The position numbers and the translations under genes were made by a program. 64,000 bases of DNA, from assembly GCF_002261475.1 (NCBI RefSeq), contig NZ_NEVN01000002.1:62001-126000 (forward strand), read 5' to 3'. The stretch's first letter is position 1, and every line of letters starts with the position of its first letter. Shown piece by piece: positions 24,916 through 34,051 of the stretch. Origin of the DNA: Bordetella genomosp. 5 (GTDB lineage Bacteria; Pseudomonadota; Gammaproteobacteria; Burkholderiales; Burkholderiaceae_B). The notes under the pieces were generated by a model. That model ran no database searches. It worked only from the letters and a program-made list of their open reading frames with translations, and had not been told where the DNA came from.

Positions 24916-25410
24916 ATGTCTGGCGGCGTTTCCATGACCCGCTCTCGTCCTCCCGCTTCGATCGGCCGCCTTCTCGTGGTGGGCGGCCGCCAATGGCGCA
25001 AACGCATCGATCAGGCGCTGCAGGCCCAGGGGCTGTCGCAGGCGACCGCCTGGCCGCTGCTGGTATTGCGCACTCACGGCGAGCCGCTGCGACAGGGCGT
25101 GCTGGCTGAAGAAATCGGCATCGAAGGCGCCTCGCTGGTGCGGGTGATCGACGCGCTCGAGGCCGCCGGTCTGATCGAACGCCTGCCCGACCCGCACGAC
25201 CGGCGCGCGCGTTGCGTCGGCCTGAGCGCGGCAGGCGCGGGCAAGGCCGAGGAAATCGCGCGCATCGTCGATCGCGTGCGTGAAGAGGTGGTGGCGGGTC
25301 TGCCCGAGGCCGATCTGGCGGTGGCCGAACGCGTGCTGCGTGCCCTGCACGAACGCCTGGATCAGCTCAATCAATCCACGCCGGCGCCCTCGCCGGAGCC
25401 CCGCTCGTGA
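24916..25410 (+). CDS. MarR-family transcriptional regulator
   Basis: The 164-residue protein has a MarR winged helix (LAEEIGIEGASLVRVIDALE, then LPDPHDRRARCVGLSAAG for the wing). It starts at ATG 24916 or, equally possible, ATG 24934. The end overlaps the GTG start of the FUSC transporter by four bases, so the two genes form an operon. MarR repressors of this type release DNA on binding aromatic or drug-like ligands, which fits control of an efflux pump. The dyad at 24880-24896 is its likely operator. Confidence 0.9.
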   Translation: MSGGVSMTRSRPPASIGRLLVVGGRQWRKRIDQALQAQGLSQATAWPLLVLRTHGEPLRQGVLAEEIGIEGASLVRVIDALEAAGLIERLPDPHDRRARCVGLSAAGAGKAEEIARIVDRVREEVVAGLPEADLAVAERVLRALHERLDQLNQSTPAPSPEPRS

Positions 25411-27452
25411 TCCGCCAGGCTTTCACCTACCGTCCGAGCGTGGCCGATGCGATCTTCTCGGTGAAGAATTTCATCGCCGCCATGCTGGCGCTGTACCTGT
25501 CGCTGCAGCTCGATTTCCAGCGGCCGGGCTGGGCCATGGCCACGGCCTACATCATCGCGCACCCGCTGTCGGGCGCGCTCACCTCCAAGGCCATTTATCG
25601 CGTGGTCGGCACCGTGTTCGGCGCGGCGGTGGCCGTGCTGCTCGTGCCCCTGCTCGTCAACGCGCCGGTGCTGCTGTCGGCCACGCTCGCCCTCTGGGTG
25701 GGGCTGTGCCTGTACATCTCGATGCTGGATCGCCTGCCGCGCAGTTATATCTTCATGCTGGCCGGGTACACGGCGGCCATCGTGGGGTTCTCGAGCGTGT
25801 CGGAGCCCCTGGCCGTGTTCGATACGGCGCTGGCGCGCTGCGAAGAAATCACGCTCGGCATCCTGTGCGCGACGCTGGTGAGCCATCTCATTCTGCCGCG
25901 CCACGTGGGCGGCCTGATTTCACAGCGCATCGACGCCTGGCTGCGCGACTCGGCCACGCTGCTGGAAGACAGCCTGCGCGGCCCGGAAGGCGTGCGGCGC
26001 CTGCCCAAGGATCTGCATCGTCTGGCCGCGGGCGTGGCCGAGCTGCGCACGCTGGCCGTGCATCTGGCTTACGAAAAGCCGCAACTGCGCGGCGGCGAGG
26101 CCCTGCTGCGCGAGTTGCACGATCGCATGGCGCTGATGCTGCCGATCATCGGCGCGATCGCCGACCGCGTGAATGCCTTGCGCAGGCTCGAAGGCGACCC
26201 CGCCGACATGCGCGCCCTGCAAGAGGCGCTCGGGCGCTGGTTGCACCCGGCCTCGGCCGAGGAGGGCGAGGCGGCGCTGCTGGCGCTGCAGGCCCAAATC
26301 GAAGCCCTGCGCGCGCACGGCGGCCCGGCGCTGCCGGCCGCATCCGCCTGGCCGGCCATCCTGCGCGCGAGCCTCGCGCTCAGGCTCGACCGGTTGATCG
26401 CCTTGCGAACCGACGCGCACGACCTGTGGCGGCACCTGCGGCGCGGACGGCGGCCGCGCCAGCCCCTGCGGCGTTCGCGGCCCGCCGGCGAATTGCGCGA
26501 CCATGGCGTGGCCCTGCGCTGCGGGGCCGCCGCCACGCTGTCGGTGGGCGTGTGCGCGCTGCTCTGGATCGGCCTGGGCTGGCCGTCGGGCGTGATGGCC
26601 GTGCAGATGGCCTCCGTCGGATCGTGCATCCTCTCGTTCATGGACGACCCCGTGCCGGCGCTCAAGGCGTTTCTGCAATGCACGGTGCTGTCTGCCATCG
26701 TGGTGGCCGTCTATCTCTTCGGTATCCTGCCCGCACTCACGCACTTCCCGATGCTGGTGCTGGCGCTGGCCGTGTTTCTGATCCCGATCGGGATGATGCA
26801 GGCGTCCATGGCGCACTTCGGCATCGCGCTGCCCATGATCGCCAACAGCATCCTGCTGCTCAATCTGCACAATGTGCAGAACGAGGCCTTCGACGTGTAT
26901 GTAAACGGCGCCATCGCGTCGGTGATCGGTTTCGTGGTGCCCACGCTCGTGATCGGTTTCGTGCGCGCCATGAATCCGGACACCAGCGTGCGGCGCCTGA
27001 TGGCGGGCGGCTGGGCCGAGATCGCCGACATCGCGCGTGGCCGCCGCCAGGTGTCGCGCGATCAGCTCGCGCGGCGCATGTACGACCGCGTCGCGATGAT
27101 GGCGCCGAGAGCGGGCGCCGCCGCGCCCGCCGTTCGCGCCAAGGCCCTGCGCGCCAGTTTCGAGTTCGGTGCTGCCGTGAACCTTGCCGAGCTGCAACGA
27201 CTGCGCGCGCAACTGCCGCTCGAAGGCAGGGCGCTGCTGGACGATCTGCTGGGTGCGCTGGCACGCCTCTTCGAGGCCCGGCGCCGGCGCCGCGAGACGG
27301 GCGAGGCCGCCGAGCATGCGTTGCGCCGCCTGGATGCCGCGCTCACGCGCGTGCGGCAGGATCCGCCGGCCGGCCATCGCCTGGAACTGCTCGCCGCGCT
27401 TTCCGGCCTGCGGCTCGCCTTCTTCGGCAACGCCCAGCCGTATCGCGGATAG
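25407..27452 (+). CDS. FUSC-family (AaeB-like) inner-membrane efflux protein
   Basis: The 681-residue protein has two membrane blocks, at about residues 20-170 and 375-525, separated and followed by cytoplasmic helical regions. This is the layout of fusaric-acid-resistance/aromatic-acid exporters. Recognisable parts are FSVKNFIAAMLALYLSLQL, WAMATAYIIAHPLSGALTSK and CGAAATLSVGVCALLWIGLG. It starts with GTG inside the marR stop codon. The usual membrane-fusion partner (AaeA/HlyD-like) is not encoded next to it, so it may act alone or with an unlinked partner. Confidence 0.92.
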   Translation: MIRQAFTYRPSVADAIFSVKNFIAAMLALYLSLQLDFQRPGWAMATAYIIAHPLSGALTSKAIYRVVGTVFGAAVAVLLVPLLVNAPVLLSATLALWVGLCLYISMLDRLPRSYIFMLAGYTAAIVGFSSVSEPLAVFDTALARCEEITLGILCATLVSHLILPRHVGGLISQRIDAWLRDSATLLEDSLRGPEGVRRLPKDLHRLAAGVAELRTLAVHLAYEKPQLRGGEALLRELHDRMALMLPIIGAIADRVNALRRLEGDPADMRALQEALGRWLHPASAEEGEAALLALQAQIEALRAHGGPALPAASAWPAILRASLALRLDRLIALRTDAHDLWRHLRRGRRPRQPLRRSRPAGELRDHGVALRCGAAATLSVGVCALLWIGLGWPSGVMAVQMASVGSCILSFMDDPVPALKAFLQCTVLSAIVVAVYLFGILPALTHFPMLVLALAVFLIPIGMMQASMAHFGIALPMIANSILLLNLHNVQNEAFDVYVNGAIASVIGFVVPTLVIGFVRAMNPDTSVRRLMAGGWAEIADIARGRRQVSRDQLARRMYDRVAMMAPRAGAAAPAVRAKALRASFEFGAAVNLAELQRLRAQLPLEGRALLDDLLGALARLFEARRRRRETGEAAEHALRRLDAALTRVRQDPPAGHRLELLAALSGLRLAFFGNAQPYRG

Positions 27453-27474
27453 CGGCTCGCGAATTCGCTGGCGG

Positions 27475-27513
27475 GTTTTCCGAATATGGGAAATAATCCC
27501 GTTTATGGAAAAC
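27475..27513. promoter_or_regulatory. Nested dyad overlapping the XRE-cupin gene start
   Basis: Outer arms GTTTTCC (27475-27481) and GGAAAAC (27507-27513) and inner arms GGGA (27488-27491) and TCCC (27497-27500) share the same centre at 27494. The right arm covers the start codon region (ATG at 27505), so binding by the XRE protein would repress its own gene. Confidence 0.5.
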
Positions 27514-28068
27514 GCAAACGAAGACATCAGCGCGGCGCTTGCCGCCCGGCTGCGCGGCCTGCGCGCCGAACAGGGCTGGTCGCTCGACCAGCTGGCCGAG
27601 GCGAGCGGCTTGAGCCGGGCCACGCTGTCGCGTATCGAAAACGCCGAAGTCAGTCCCACCGCGCAGGCGCTGGGCCGACTGTGCGCCGCCTTCGGTCTGC
27701 CCATGTCGCGCCTGCTGCGCATGGTCGAGAGCGGGTTTGCGCCGCTGATCAGGCGCGACGAACAACCCGTCTGGCACGACGCCGCCACCGCCTTCGAGCG
27801 GCGCTCCGTGTCGCCGCCGGCGCAACCGCTGGCGGGCGAGGTGCTGGGCTGCGTCTTGGGACCGGGCCAGCGCATCGAGTATGCCGCCTCGCCGCGCCCA
27901 GGCATGGAACATCATCTACTGCTGGTCGAAGGCGCGTTGCGCGTCGAGATCGAAGGCCGGCCGCACGAGCTCGCCCCGGGCGACTGCCTGCGATATCAGC
28001 TGCACGGCACGAGCGCGTTCCAGACCTCGGCCGATCAGGCCGCCCGCTATTTCCTGTTCATCGTCTGA
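27505..28068 (+). CDS. XRE-family regulator with C-terminal cupin domain
   Basis: The 187-residue protein has an N-terminal helix-turn-helix (LAEASGLSRATLSRIENAEV) and a C-terminal cupin barrel (GMEHHLLLVEGALRVEIEGR, ELAPGDCLRYQLHG). This is the domain order of small-molecule-sensing repressors such as PuuR-like proteins. It is followed after 8 bp by a GNAT acetyltransferase, so the pair may form a small detoxification or metabolic unit. The ligand is unknown. Confidence 0.9.
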   Translation: MENANEDISAALAARLRGLRAEQGWSLDQLAEASGLSRATLSRIENAEVSPTAQALGRLCAAFGLPMSRLLRMVESGFAPLIRRDEQPVWHDAATAFERRSVSPPAQPLAGEVLGCVLGPGQRIEYAASPRPGMEHHLLLVEGALRVEIEGRPHELAPGDCLRYQLHGTSAFQTSADQAARYFLFIV

Positions 28069-28076
28069 GCCACCCC

Positions 28077-28607
28077 ATGACCGTCACGATCGAAACCGTC
28101 ACGCCCCGTACCCTGGGCGATCTGCTCCCCGCGCTTGCTCAGGTGCTGCATGCCTGCGTCTCACAGGGCGCCAGCGTGGGCTTCGTCGCGCCATTTACGG
28201 CGGCCGACAGCGAGGCCTGGTGGCGCAGGCGCATCGCGCCCGCGCTGGAGGAGGGCGGCCTCGTGCTGCTGGCGGCGCGGCAGGGCGGGGAGGTGGTGGG
28301 TACGGTGCAGCTCGATTGCGATACGCCGGCCAACCAGCCGCATCGCGCCGAGGTGCGCAAGCTGCTGGTGCATCCGCGCGCGCGGCGCGCGGGCGTCGCG
28401 CGGCAACTGATGGTCGCCATCGAGGCGAGCGCGCGCGAACGGGGCCGCACGTTGCTCACGCTCGACACCCGCAGCGGCGATCACGCCGAACCGCTTTATC
28501 TGGGAATGGGCTATGTGGTGGCCGGGCGCATCCCCGGTTATGCCCGGGCGAGCGACGCGGATCGGCTCGACGCGACCACCATCATGTACAAAGAATTGCC
28601 GGCGTGA
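28077..28607 (+). CDS. GNAT-family N-acetyltransferase
   Basis: The 176-residue protein has the GNAT acetyl-CoA signature VRKLLVHPRARRAGVARQLM (an RRAGVARQL loop in the Q/RxxGxG/A position) and the later EPLYLGMGYVVAGRIPGYA segment. The substrate is not evident. It is co-oriented with and 8 bp downstream of the XRE-cupin regulator and converges on the gene at 28621. Confidence 0.88.
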   Translation: MTVTIETVTPRTLGDLLPALAQVLHACVSQGASVGFVAPFTAADSEAWWRRRIAPALEEGGLVLLAARQGGEVVGTVQLDCDTPANQPHRAEVRKLLVHPRARRAGVARQLMVAIEASARERGRTLLTLDTRSGDHAEPLYLGMGYVVAGRIPGYARASDADRLDATTIMYKELPA

Positions 28608-28620
28608 GCCGGCCCGGGGC

Positions 28621-29007
28621 TCAGCCCAGCGGTTTCAGTCCCACGCTGTAGGCGGGGGCGTTGCCGCGCGCGGCGGCCTTGATCTTGAGCATCGAGCCGC
28701 CGGGGGTGTACTCGAACTCCTGGTAGCTGATCTCGAACCACTGGTGAAAGCTGGTGCGCTGGAATTCCGGCACCCAGACGCGGGCCTTGCGCGGGTCGCA
28801 ATGAAACTCGACCTCGGTGTGCTCGATGTTGAGCGGACGCGCCGTACCCAGGCGATAGCTCGCCCGCACCTCGGCACGCTGCACGGTGCCGGGCTCCCAC
28901 TGCAGCCCGACCAGGGCCATGAATTGCTCGATCGCCGCCGCGTCGTAGAACGAATTGGGCGAGCGGCCGCCGCCCTTGGGGGCGGGCTTCTGTTTGTTTC
29001 TGCTCAT
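28621..29007 (-). CDS. Conserved hypothetical protein
   Basis: This 128-residue soluble protein starts with a basic, Gly/Pro-rich segment (MSRNKQKPAPKGGGRSPNSF), then has a mixed helix/strand domain rich in aromatic residues (TSFHQWFEISYQEFEYTPGG). I do not recognise a family. Its codon use is like its neighbours. It converges on the GNAT gene and is divergent from the MotA-like gene. Confidence 0.65.
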   Translation of the reverse strand: MSRNKQKPAPKGGGRSPNSFYDAAAIEQFMALVGLQWEPGTVQRAEVRASYRLGTARPLNIEHTEVEFHCDPRKARVWVPEFQRTSFHQWFEISYQEFEYTPGGSMLKIKAAARGNAPAYSVGLKPLG

Positions 29008-29267
29008 AGGCGCAACTTTACCGCAGCCCGGCCCCGAGCCCGAGCGGCGCGGCCGGCTCGAATTGCGTCCCTTTTATTGAGCTGAAACACAAAGCGCGCG
29101 CCAGGCCGCTTTTTTTGCCTTTATCCGGCCGTTTGGCCCGCGCCGGCGCCGCCTAGAATCCTTCCCATCCTGCCCGGGGTGCGCGAGCACGCCACCCCGC
29201 CGCGCCGGGGCCGTCGCGCCCCTGCCGCGCTCTCGTGTACCGCATTCTTAGTAGGGGCAAGCACCCA

Positions 29268-30173
29268 ATGAATCCCTCGACCCTGATCGGCGCCATCGCT
29301 GGCGTCATCACGCTGATCCTGGTGGTGGCGCTGTCCGCCACGTCGCCGTCCATCTACTTCAACGCGCCGGGCCTGGCGATCGTGCTGGGTGGCACCGCCG
29401 CCGCCGTGTTCATGGCCTACCCGCTGCGCGAGGTGGTGCGGGTGTTCGGGCTCGTGGGCACCGTGTTCCGTCATGACAAGCTCGACACCCAGCGCGATAT
29501 CGACGAACTCGTGTCGCTGGCCCAGCTGTGGATGAACAACGATGTGCGCAAGGTCGAAGAGGCGCTGAAGAAGGTCTCGAATCCGTTCCTGCGCACCGGC
29601 GTGCAGCTCATCATCGATAACACGCCCGAAGATCAGATCATCGAACTGCTGCAATGGCGCATTGCCCGCCTGCGTGCGCGCGAACAGGCCGAAGCGCAGA
29701 TGTTCCGCGTGATGGCGGGTTTCGCGCCAGCCTTCGGCATGCTGGGCACGCTGGTGGGCCTGGTCAACATGATGTCGGTGCTCGGCACCGGCACGATGCA
29801 GCAGATCGGCGAGCAACTGGCCGTGGGCCTCATCACCACCTTCTACGGCATCCTGCTGTCGAACCTGGTGTTCAAGCCGATCGCCGTCAAGCTCGAGCGC
29901 CGCACGGCGCAACGCGTCGAGCTGATGAACATGGTGCTGCAGGGCGTGGCGATGATGTGCGAACGCCGTGGCCCCGCCGTCGTGCGCGAAACCCTCAACT
30001 CCTTCGTCGCGCACGTCGATGACGAAATCTACGACGGCGGCAGCGAAGCCGTCGCCAAGGCCGCCGCGGCCAAGATGGCGAAGTCCGCCAAGCCCGCGCG
30101 CGGTCCGCTGCGCATGCCGCCCGTGTTGAGCGGCGTGCGTGCCGCCAGCCCGTCCACCGCGGCGCGCAAATGA
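29268..30173 (+). CDS. MotA/PomA-like proton-channel stator protein
   Basis: The 301-residue protein has four membrane helices in the MotA arrangement: two at residues 5-50 (TLIGAIAGVITLILVVALS, APGLAIVLGGTAAAVFMAYP), a long cytoplasmic section, and two at about 150-205 (FRVMAGFAPAFGMLGTLVGL, QLAVGLITTFYGILLSNLV). These proteins form an ion channel with MotB-like partners to drive flagellar rotation or other torque. Its stop overlaps the start of the MotB-like gene. No flagellar or chemotaxis gene is nearby. The C-terminal 40 residues are Ala/Lys/Pro-rich. Confidence 0.88.
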   Translation: MNPSTLIGAIAGVITLILVVALSATSPSIYFNAPGLAIVLGGTAAAVFMAYPLREVVRVFGLVGTVFRHDKLDTQRDIDELVSLAQLWMNNDVRKVEEALKKVSNPFLRTGVQLIIDNTPEDQIIELLQWRIARLRAREQAEAQMFRVMAGFAPAFGMLGTLVGLVNMMSVLGTGTMQQIGEQLAVGLITTFYGILLSNLVFKPIAVKLERRTAQRVELMNMVLQGVAMMCERRGPAVVRETLNSFVAHVDDEIYDGGSEAVAKAAAAKMAKSAKPARGPLRMPPVLSGVRAASPSTAARK

Positions 30174-31306
30174 GCCTCGCGATCTCCTCAACGCTGGCTG
30201 ATCGCATCGAAGCGGCCAGAAAGCGCCAGGAAGCGCAGGAGCGCGAACGCGCCGGCAAGATCGCGCGCGCGGCCGGCACGGCTCGTTTCGAGCGCTGGCA
30301 CGTGCCGGAGGACCAGGACCACGAGTCCGAGGGCTGGTTGCTCACCTATCTGGATCTGATCACGCTGCTGCTGGCGCTCTTCGTCGTGCTGCTGGCGGTG
30401 GCGCGCATGAGCGGCTCGCCGCTCACGCCCACCCCGACCGAGATTACGCTGGTCGGCTCGGTCGATGCAGCCCTGGGCGCGCCGATGCCGGCGGCCGGCA
30501 CCGAGCCCGGCGCGGGCCAGGCGCAGCGCTGGATCGGCCTGCCCGCCATCGCCGAAGACCAGCCGTTCCTGGTGTTCGACGCCTACGCGCCCGCCGCGCC
30601 GGTTGCGCCTGTCGCGGCGGAGCCCGAGCCCACGGAGCCGGCGCTGGTGCTGCCGACCAAGGACCAGCTGGGCCTGGACGACCTGGGCAAGTCGATCGAC
30701 GTGATCGTCAACGACAAGACCATCAGCTTCCGCATCAGCAACGAATTGCTGTTCCCGTCGGGTCAGGCCACGCTCAGCCCGGGCGGCCTGGATGTGATCA
30801 AGAAAGTGGCAGAGGTGCTGAATCGTTCGGCTTACCCCGTGTCGGTCGAAGGGCATAGCGACAACGTGCCGATCCAGACGCGCCAGTTCCCGTCCAACTG
30901 GGAGCTCTCGAGCAGCCGCGCCACGAGTGTGTTGCGCGAGCTGGTGCGCGATGGCGTGGACGGTGGTCGTCTGCGTGCGGTGGGCTATGCGGACACGCGT
31001 CCGCTGGAGCAGGGCAACGCCCCGGCCGCCCGCGCGGCCAACCGTCGCGTGGAGCTGATCATGGAAATCACGCCGCCCGCGAAACCGGTCGAAGGCACGC
31101 CGCCCGGAGCGGTTGCGCCTGCGGCTGCGGCCGTTGGGCCATCGGCTGCCGCAGCGCCGGCCGCCGCAGCACCGGCTGCCGCAGCACCGGCTGCCGCAGC
31201 ACCGGCTGCCGCAGCCCCGGCTGCCGCAGCCCCTGCGGAGCCCGCCGCCGTCGCCCAGCCCGTCTCCGACACGGTGTCCTCACCCTTGCCCGCCACCGCC
31301 CGCTGA
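30170..31306 (+). CDS. MotB-like OmpA-domain stator protein with Pro-Ala tail
   Basis: The 378-residue protein has one membrane helix (LLTYLDLITLLLALFVVLLA, about residues 57-77) with the proton-binding Asp at D62, and a C-terminal OmpA/MotB peptidoglycan-binding domain (VEGHSDNVPIQTRQFPSNWE, SSSRATSVLRELV). It starts inside the stop codon of the MotA-like gene (ATGA overlap). After the OmpA domain comes a tail of about 65 residues with repeated PAAAA units encoded by 15-bp repeats. Partner and place of action are inferred from the family: inner membrane, anchored to the cell wall. Confidence 0.88.
   Translation: MSLAISSTLADRIEAARKRQEAQERERAGKIARAAGTARFERWHVPEDQDHESEGWLLTYLDLITLLLALFVVLLAVARMSGSPLTPTPTEITLVGSVDAALGAPMPAAGTEPGAGQAQRWIGLPAIAEDQPFLVFDAYAPAAPVAPVAAEPEPTEPALVLPTKDQLGLDDLGKSIDVIVNDKTISFRISNELLFPSGQATLSPGGLDVIKKVAEVLNRSAYPVSVEGHSDNVPIQTRQFPSNWELSSSRATSVLRELVRDGVDGGRLRAVGYADTRPLEQGNAPAARAANRRVELIMEITPPAKPVEGTPPGAVAPAAAAVGPSAAAAPAAAAPAAAAPAAAAPAAAAPAAAAPAEPAAVAQPVSDTVSSPLPATAR
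31148..31233 (+). repeat. 15-bp tandem repeat in the MotB-like gene
   Basis: Five full units and a partial sixth of GCCGCAGCACCGGCT or one-base variants, coding AAAPA repeats in frame. Confidence 0.9.
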
Positions 31307-31382
31307 GCGGGCTGGCGCGCCGAGGCGCGTACTCACGCCGTCTCCTGCGCGATCCCGCAGGCATCGCGGCTGTCACGTCGTC

Positions 31383-32012
31383 TCACGGCAGACCGTTGTT
31401 GCCGTGCGCCTGAAAACCAGGCCGCGAGTGCAGGCGGTCGAAGTAGGCGCGTACCGCCGGCAGGTCTGGCGCCGCGAACGGGGTGCCGAACCAACGATTC
31501 ACCGACAACCCGACCGGAATGTCGGCGAGCGTGAAGGCCGGCCCCGCCACATAGCCGCCGGTGTCCGCCAATCGCGCCTCCAGCACCCGCATCAGCCGTG
31601 TCCAGTCCGCAATCGAGCGCGCGATCGCATCGGGTTGCTGGTGGTCGGGATGCTGGCGCACCAGTCCCATGAATGCCGTGCGCCACGCGCCGTTCAGGTC
31701 GCTCGCCTGCCAGTCGATCCATTGATCGCAGCGGGCACGGGCGCGGGGCTCGGCGGGGTAGAGAGACGGGGTGGACCCGCCATACTGGTTGGCCAGATAC
31801 CGGATGATGCTGTTGGACTCCCACAGCGTGAAGTCGTCATCGCGCAGCACCGGCACCAGCGCATTCGGATTGAGCGCGACGAACTCCGGCTCGCTGGTGG
31901 GCCGAAAGCCCGCGCCCCAGTCTTCTCGTTCGTAAGGCAGGCCGAGCTCGTCGCAGGCCCACAGCACCTTGCGCACGTTGATGGAAGACGCCTTGCCGAG
32001 TATCTGAATCAT
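31383..32012 (-). CDS. Glutathione S-transferase family protein
   Basis: The 209-residue protein has an N-terminal thioredoxin-like domain ([40 protein letters not shown] with the ES motif for glutathione) and a helical C-terminal domain ([20 protein letters not shown]). These enzymes conjugate or reduce substrates with glutathione in the cytosol. I start at the ATG at 32012; a TTG three codons upstream is possible. It converges on the MotB-like gene. Confidence 0.9.
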   Translation of the reverse strand: MIQILGKASSINVRKVLWACDELGLPYEREDWGAGFRPTSEPEFVALNPNALVPVLRDDDFTLWESNSIIRYLANQYGGSTPSLYPAEPRARARCDQWIDWQASDLNGAWRTAFMGLVRQHPDHQQPDAIARSIADWTRLMRVLEARLADTGGYVAGPAFTLADIPVGLSVNRWFGTPFAAPDLPAVRAYFDRLHSRPGFQAHGNNGLP

Positions 32013-32296
32013 GATCGCCAAAGAATGCGCGCGGTCATCCGCGCGCAGTCAGTCTAGCGCCAGGCCCGCCACCGCGGCACTGACAGCACGGGCGAAAAGC
32101 AGCCATAACAGATGAGAAGGGCGCATGTCGCCGCCGCCCGTGCTCCCGCCGCGGTGGCGGGGGTTCGCAGGGGGTTACTGCTGCAGCGCGTCAATGCGCG
32201 GTCGCCGGGGCGCGGCACGAAAGTTGCGGATGAAGCCCATGCCGATCCGGCCGAAAGATGTCGGCGGTATCCAACCAAGTCGATCAGGAGATGCGC

Positions 32297-32902
32297 ATGA
32301 ACACGATCATGAAACGTGCCGGGCTGGCCCTTGGGCTGAGCTTGGGGGTGGCTTTCGGCGCCTACGCCCAGACCAATGCCAACACCAACGCCAATACCAA
32401 TACCCCGGGTCCGCAACCCACGCCGTCCGTGACGCCCGCCAAATCCGATAGCAAGCTGGATAGCGCCGACCGCGATTTTCTGGAAAATGCCGCCCAGAGC
32501 GGCCACATGGAGATCGCCGGCAGCAAGATGGCGCTCGAAAAGGCCCGTAATCAGGAAGTGAAGTCGTACGCGCAGATGATGATCGACGATCACACCAAGG
32601 TCGGCGAGCAGCTGAACACCCTGGCCAAGAGCAAGGGCTACGAGCCGCCCACCGAGCCGTCGATGATGATGCAGGCCAAGCTCAAGACGCTGGGCATGCG
32701 TGACGAAGGCTTCGACAAGGCCTACCTCGAAAGCGTGGGCATCGACGCGCACGAAGACGCCATCAAGCTGTTCGAAAAGGCCTCGCAGGAAGCCAAGGAC
32801 GCCGATGTGAAGAAGTTTGCGGCCGACACCCTGCCGGCTCTGAAGCAGCACCGTGACAAGGCCAAGGCCCTGCATCAAGCGGTGGCTGGCGAGAAGAAGT
32901 AA
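32297..32902 (+). CDS. Exported DUF4142 protein
   Basis: The 201-residue protein has a signal peptide (MNTIMKRAGLALGLSLGVAFGAYA), a short Asn/Thr repeat (TNANTNANTNT) and a Ser/Pro linker. A DUF4142 ferritin-like four-helix domain follows (DRDFLENAAQSGHMEIAGSK, KSYAQMMIDDHTKVGEQL). DUF4142 proteins are usually periplasmic and stress-linked, with unclear chemistry. The ATG at 32297 is preferred because AGGAG lies 6 nt upstream. Confidence 0.88.
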   Translation: MNTIMKRAGLALGLSLGVAFGAYAQTNANTNANTNTPGPQPTPSVTPAKSDSKLDSADRDFLENAAQSGHMEIAGSKMALEKARNQEVKSYAQMMIDDHTKVGEQLNTLAKSKGYEPPTEPSMMMQAKLKTLGMRDEGFDKAYLESVGIDAHEDAIKLFEKASQEAKDADVKKFAADTLPALKQHRDKAKALHQAVAGEKK

Positions 32903-32963
32903 TACCGACGCCGTGCGGTCCGCGCTCGCGGGCCACACGACGCAGGCAGCACGTGGGACCCCA

Positions 32964-32994
32964 CAGGGCCTGGCGCGATATGCGCCGGGCCCTG
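32964..32994. terminator. Strong GC hairpin between convergent DUF4142 and MBL genes
   Basis: CAGGGCC-T-GGCGC pairs with GCGCC-G-GGCCCTG around a GATAT loop. There is no T-run, so it is a weak intrinsic terminator candidate, perhaps aided by Rho. Confidence 0.45.
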
Positions 32995-33030
32995 CCTGCT
33001 TGGAGCAGTCTTGAATACCGGTCCGGACCG

Positions 33031-33915
33031 TCAGACCGGTAAGGGTGACAGCCTGCCCGCCGGCATGGTCGCGGGCCGCCCCGCGCGGCGTTCGAATTCC
33101 GCGGTGTCGTGCGCACAGGTGATGCGCACGGTGTCGGGACGCGTTTGCGCGAGCTCGCGCAGGCGCCGCTGATTGGCGAGCCGCGCGCCGCGATCGTGCT
33201 CCAGCATCCATTGATAGAACCGCAGGCCGGGTGGGCAGCCATAGCGCGGGCGCATTTCGCGTTCGTGGAAATAGGCATCGCCTGCCATCAGATACCACCC
33301 CTCGCCGTCTTTCAACGCCACTCCCGCGTGTCCGAGCGTGTGGCCGCGCAACGGGATCATGGCGATGTCGGGGGGCAGGCCGACCAGCGGCCTTGCCTTG
33401 GCGAAGCCGTACCAGTTTTCTCCCGCGGCGGGCGCATACAGGCGCCAGCGCGCCCGCGACGACGACCATTGCGCCGGACGGAAGCGTTGCCGATCCATCC
33501 AGCCGCGCTGGCGCGTCGCCACGTCGGCCTCTTCCTGCATCAGATGCACCGTGGCGTTGGGAAAATCATCGAGCCCGCCCGCATGGTCGAAGTCCAGGTG
33601 CGTGAGCACGATGTGCCGGACGTCCGACGGCGCAAAGCCCAGTGCGCTGATCTGCCGGGCCGCCGTCATGGACTCGCGCCACGCGGGGCTGACCAGGGCC
33701 AGGAAGAATGCGCTGAGCCGCTCGCGCGGCGCGCGCACGTCGGACAGGCCCAATCCGGTGTCGACCAGCGCGAGTTCGCCGTTGTCGAGCTCGGCCAGCA
33801 CGCAGTGGCAGCAGAGTCGCCCTCGCGGCGCCAGCCAGGATGAGCGGCCATCCATGAGCCGTCCGCCTGCCGGGCAGGTCGAAATGCAGTTCAGATGATG
33901 CAGTTTCAAGGACAT
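33031..33915 (-). CDS. MBL-fold metallo-hydrolase
   Basis: The 294-residue protein has the metallo-beta-lactamase signature THLDFDHAGG and other metal ligands (GHTLGHAG, MAGDAYFH, ITCAHD). This version resembles AHL-lactonase-type hydrolases, though its substrate is not known. It has no signal peptide. Two starts are possible, ATG 33915 (MSLKLHHLNCIS, used here) and ATG 33933. It is divergent from the plus-strand units to its right. Confidence 0.85.
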   Translation of the reverse strand: MSLKLHHLNCISTCPAGGRLMDGRSSWLAPRGRLCCHCVLAELDNGELALVDTGLGLSDVRAPRERLSAFFLALVSPAWRESMTAARQISALGFAPSDVRHIVLTHLDFDHAGGLDDFPNATVHLMQEEADVATRQRGWMDRQRFRPAQWSSSRARWRLYAPAAGENWYGFAKARPLVGLPPDIAMIPLRGHTLGHAGVALKDGEGWYLMAGDAYFHEREMRPRYGCPPGLRFYQWMLEHDRGARLANQRRLRELAQTRPDTVRITCAHDTAEFERRAGRPATMPAGRLSPLPV

Positions 33916-34051
33916 TCTCCGCTGGCTCGGCATCGCTCACGCGACGCCGCGGGGGATTCGGCGCGCCCCGGCAGTTTTTTCCTGCCGCTGGCACAAATTG
34001 CCGCGGTGCCGCGCGCCGAGCGGCGAGGCGCCGCGCGGCGCACGGCGCGGG

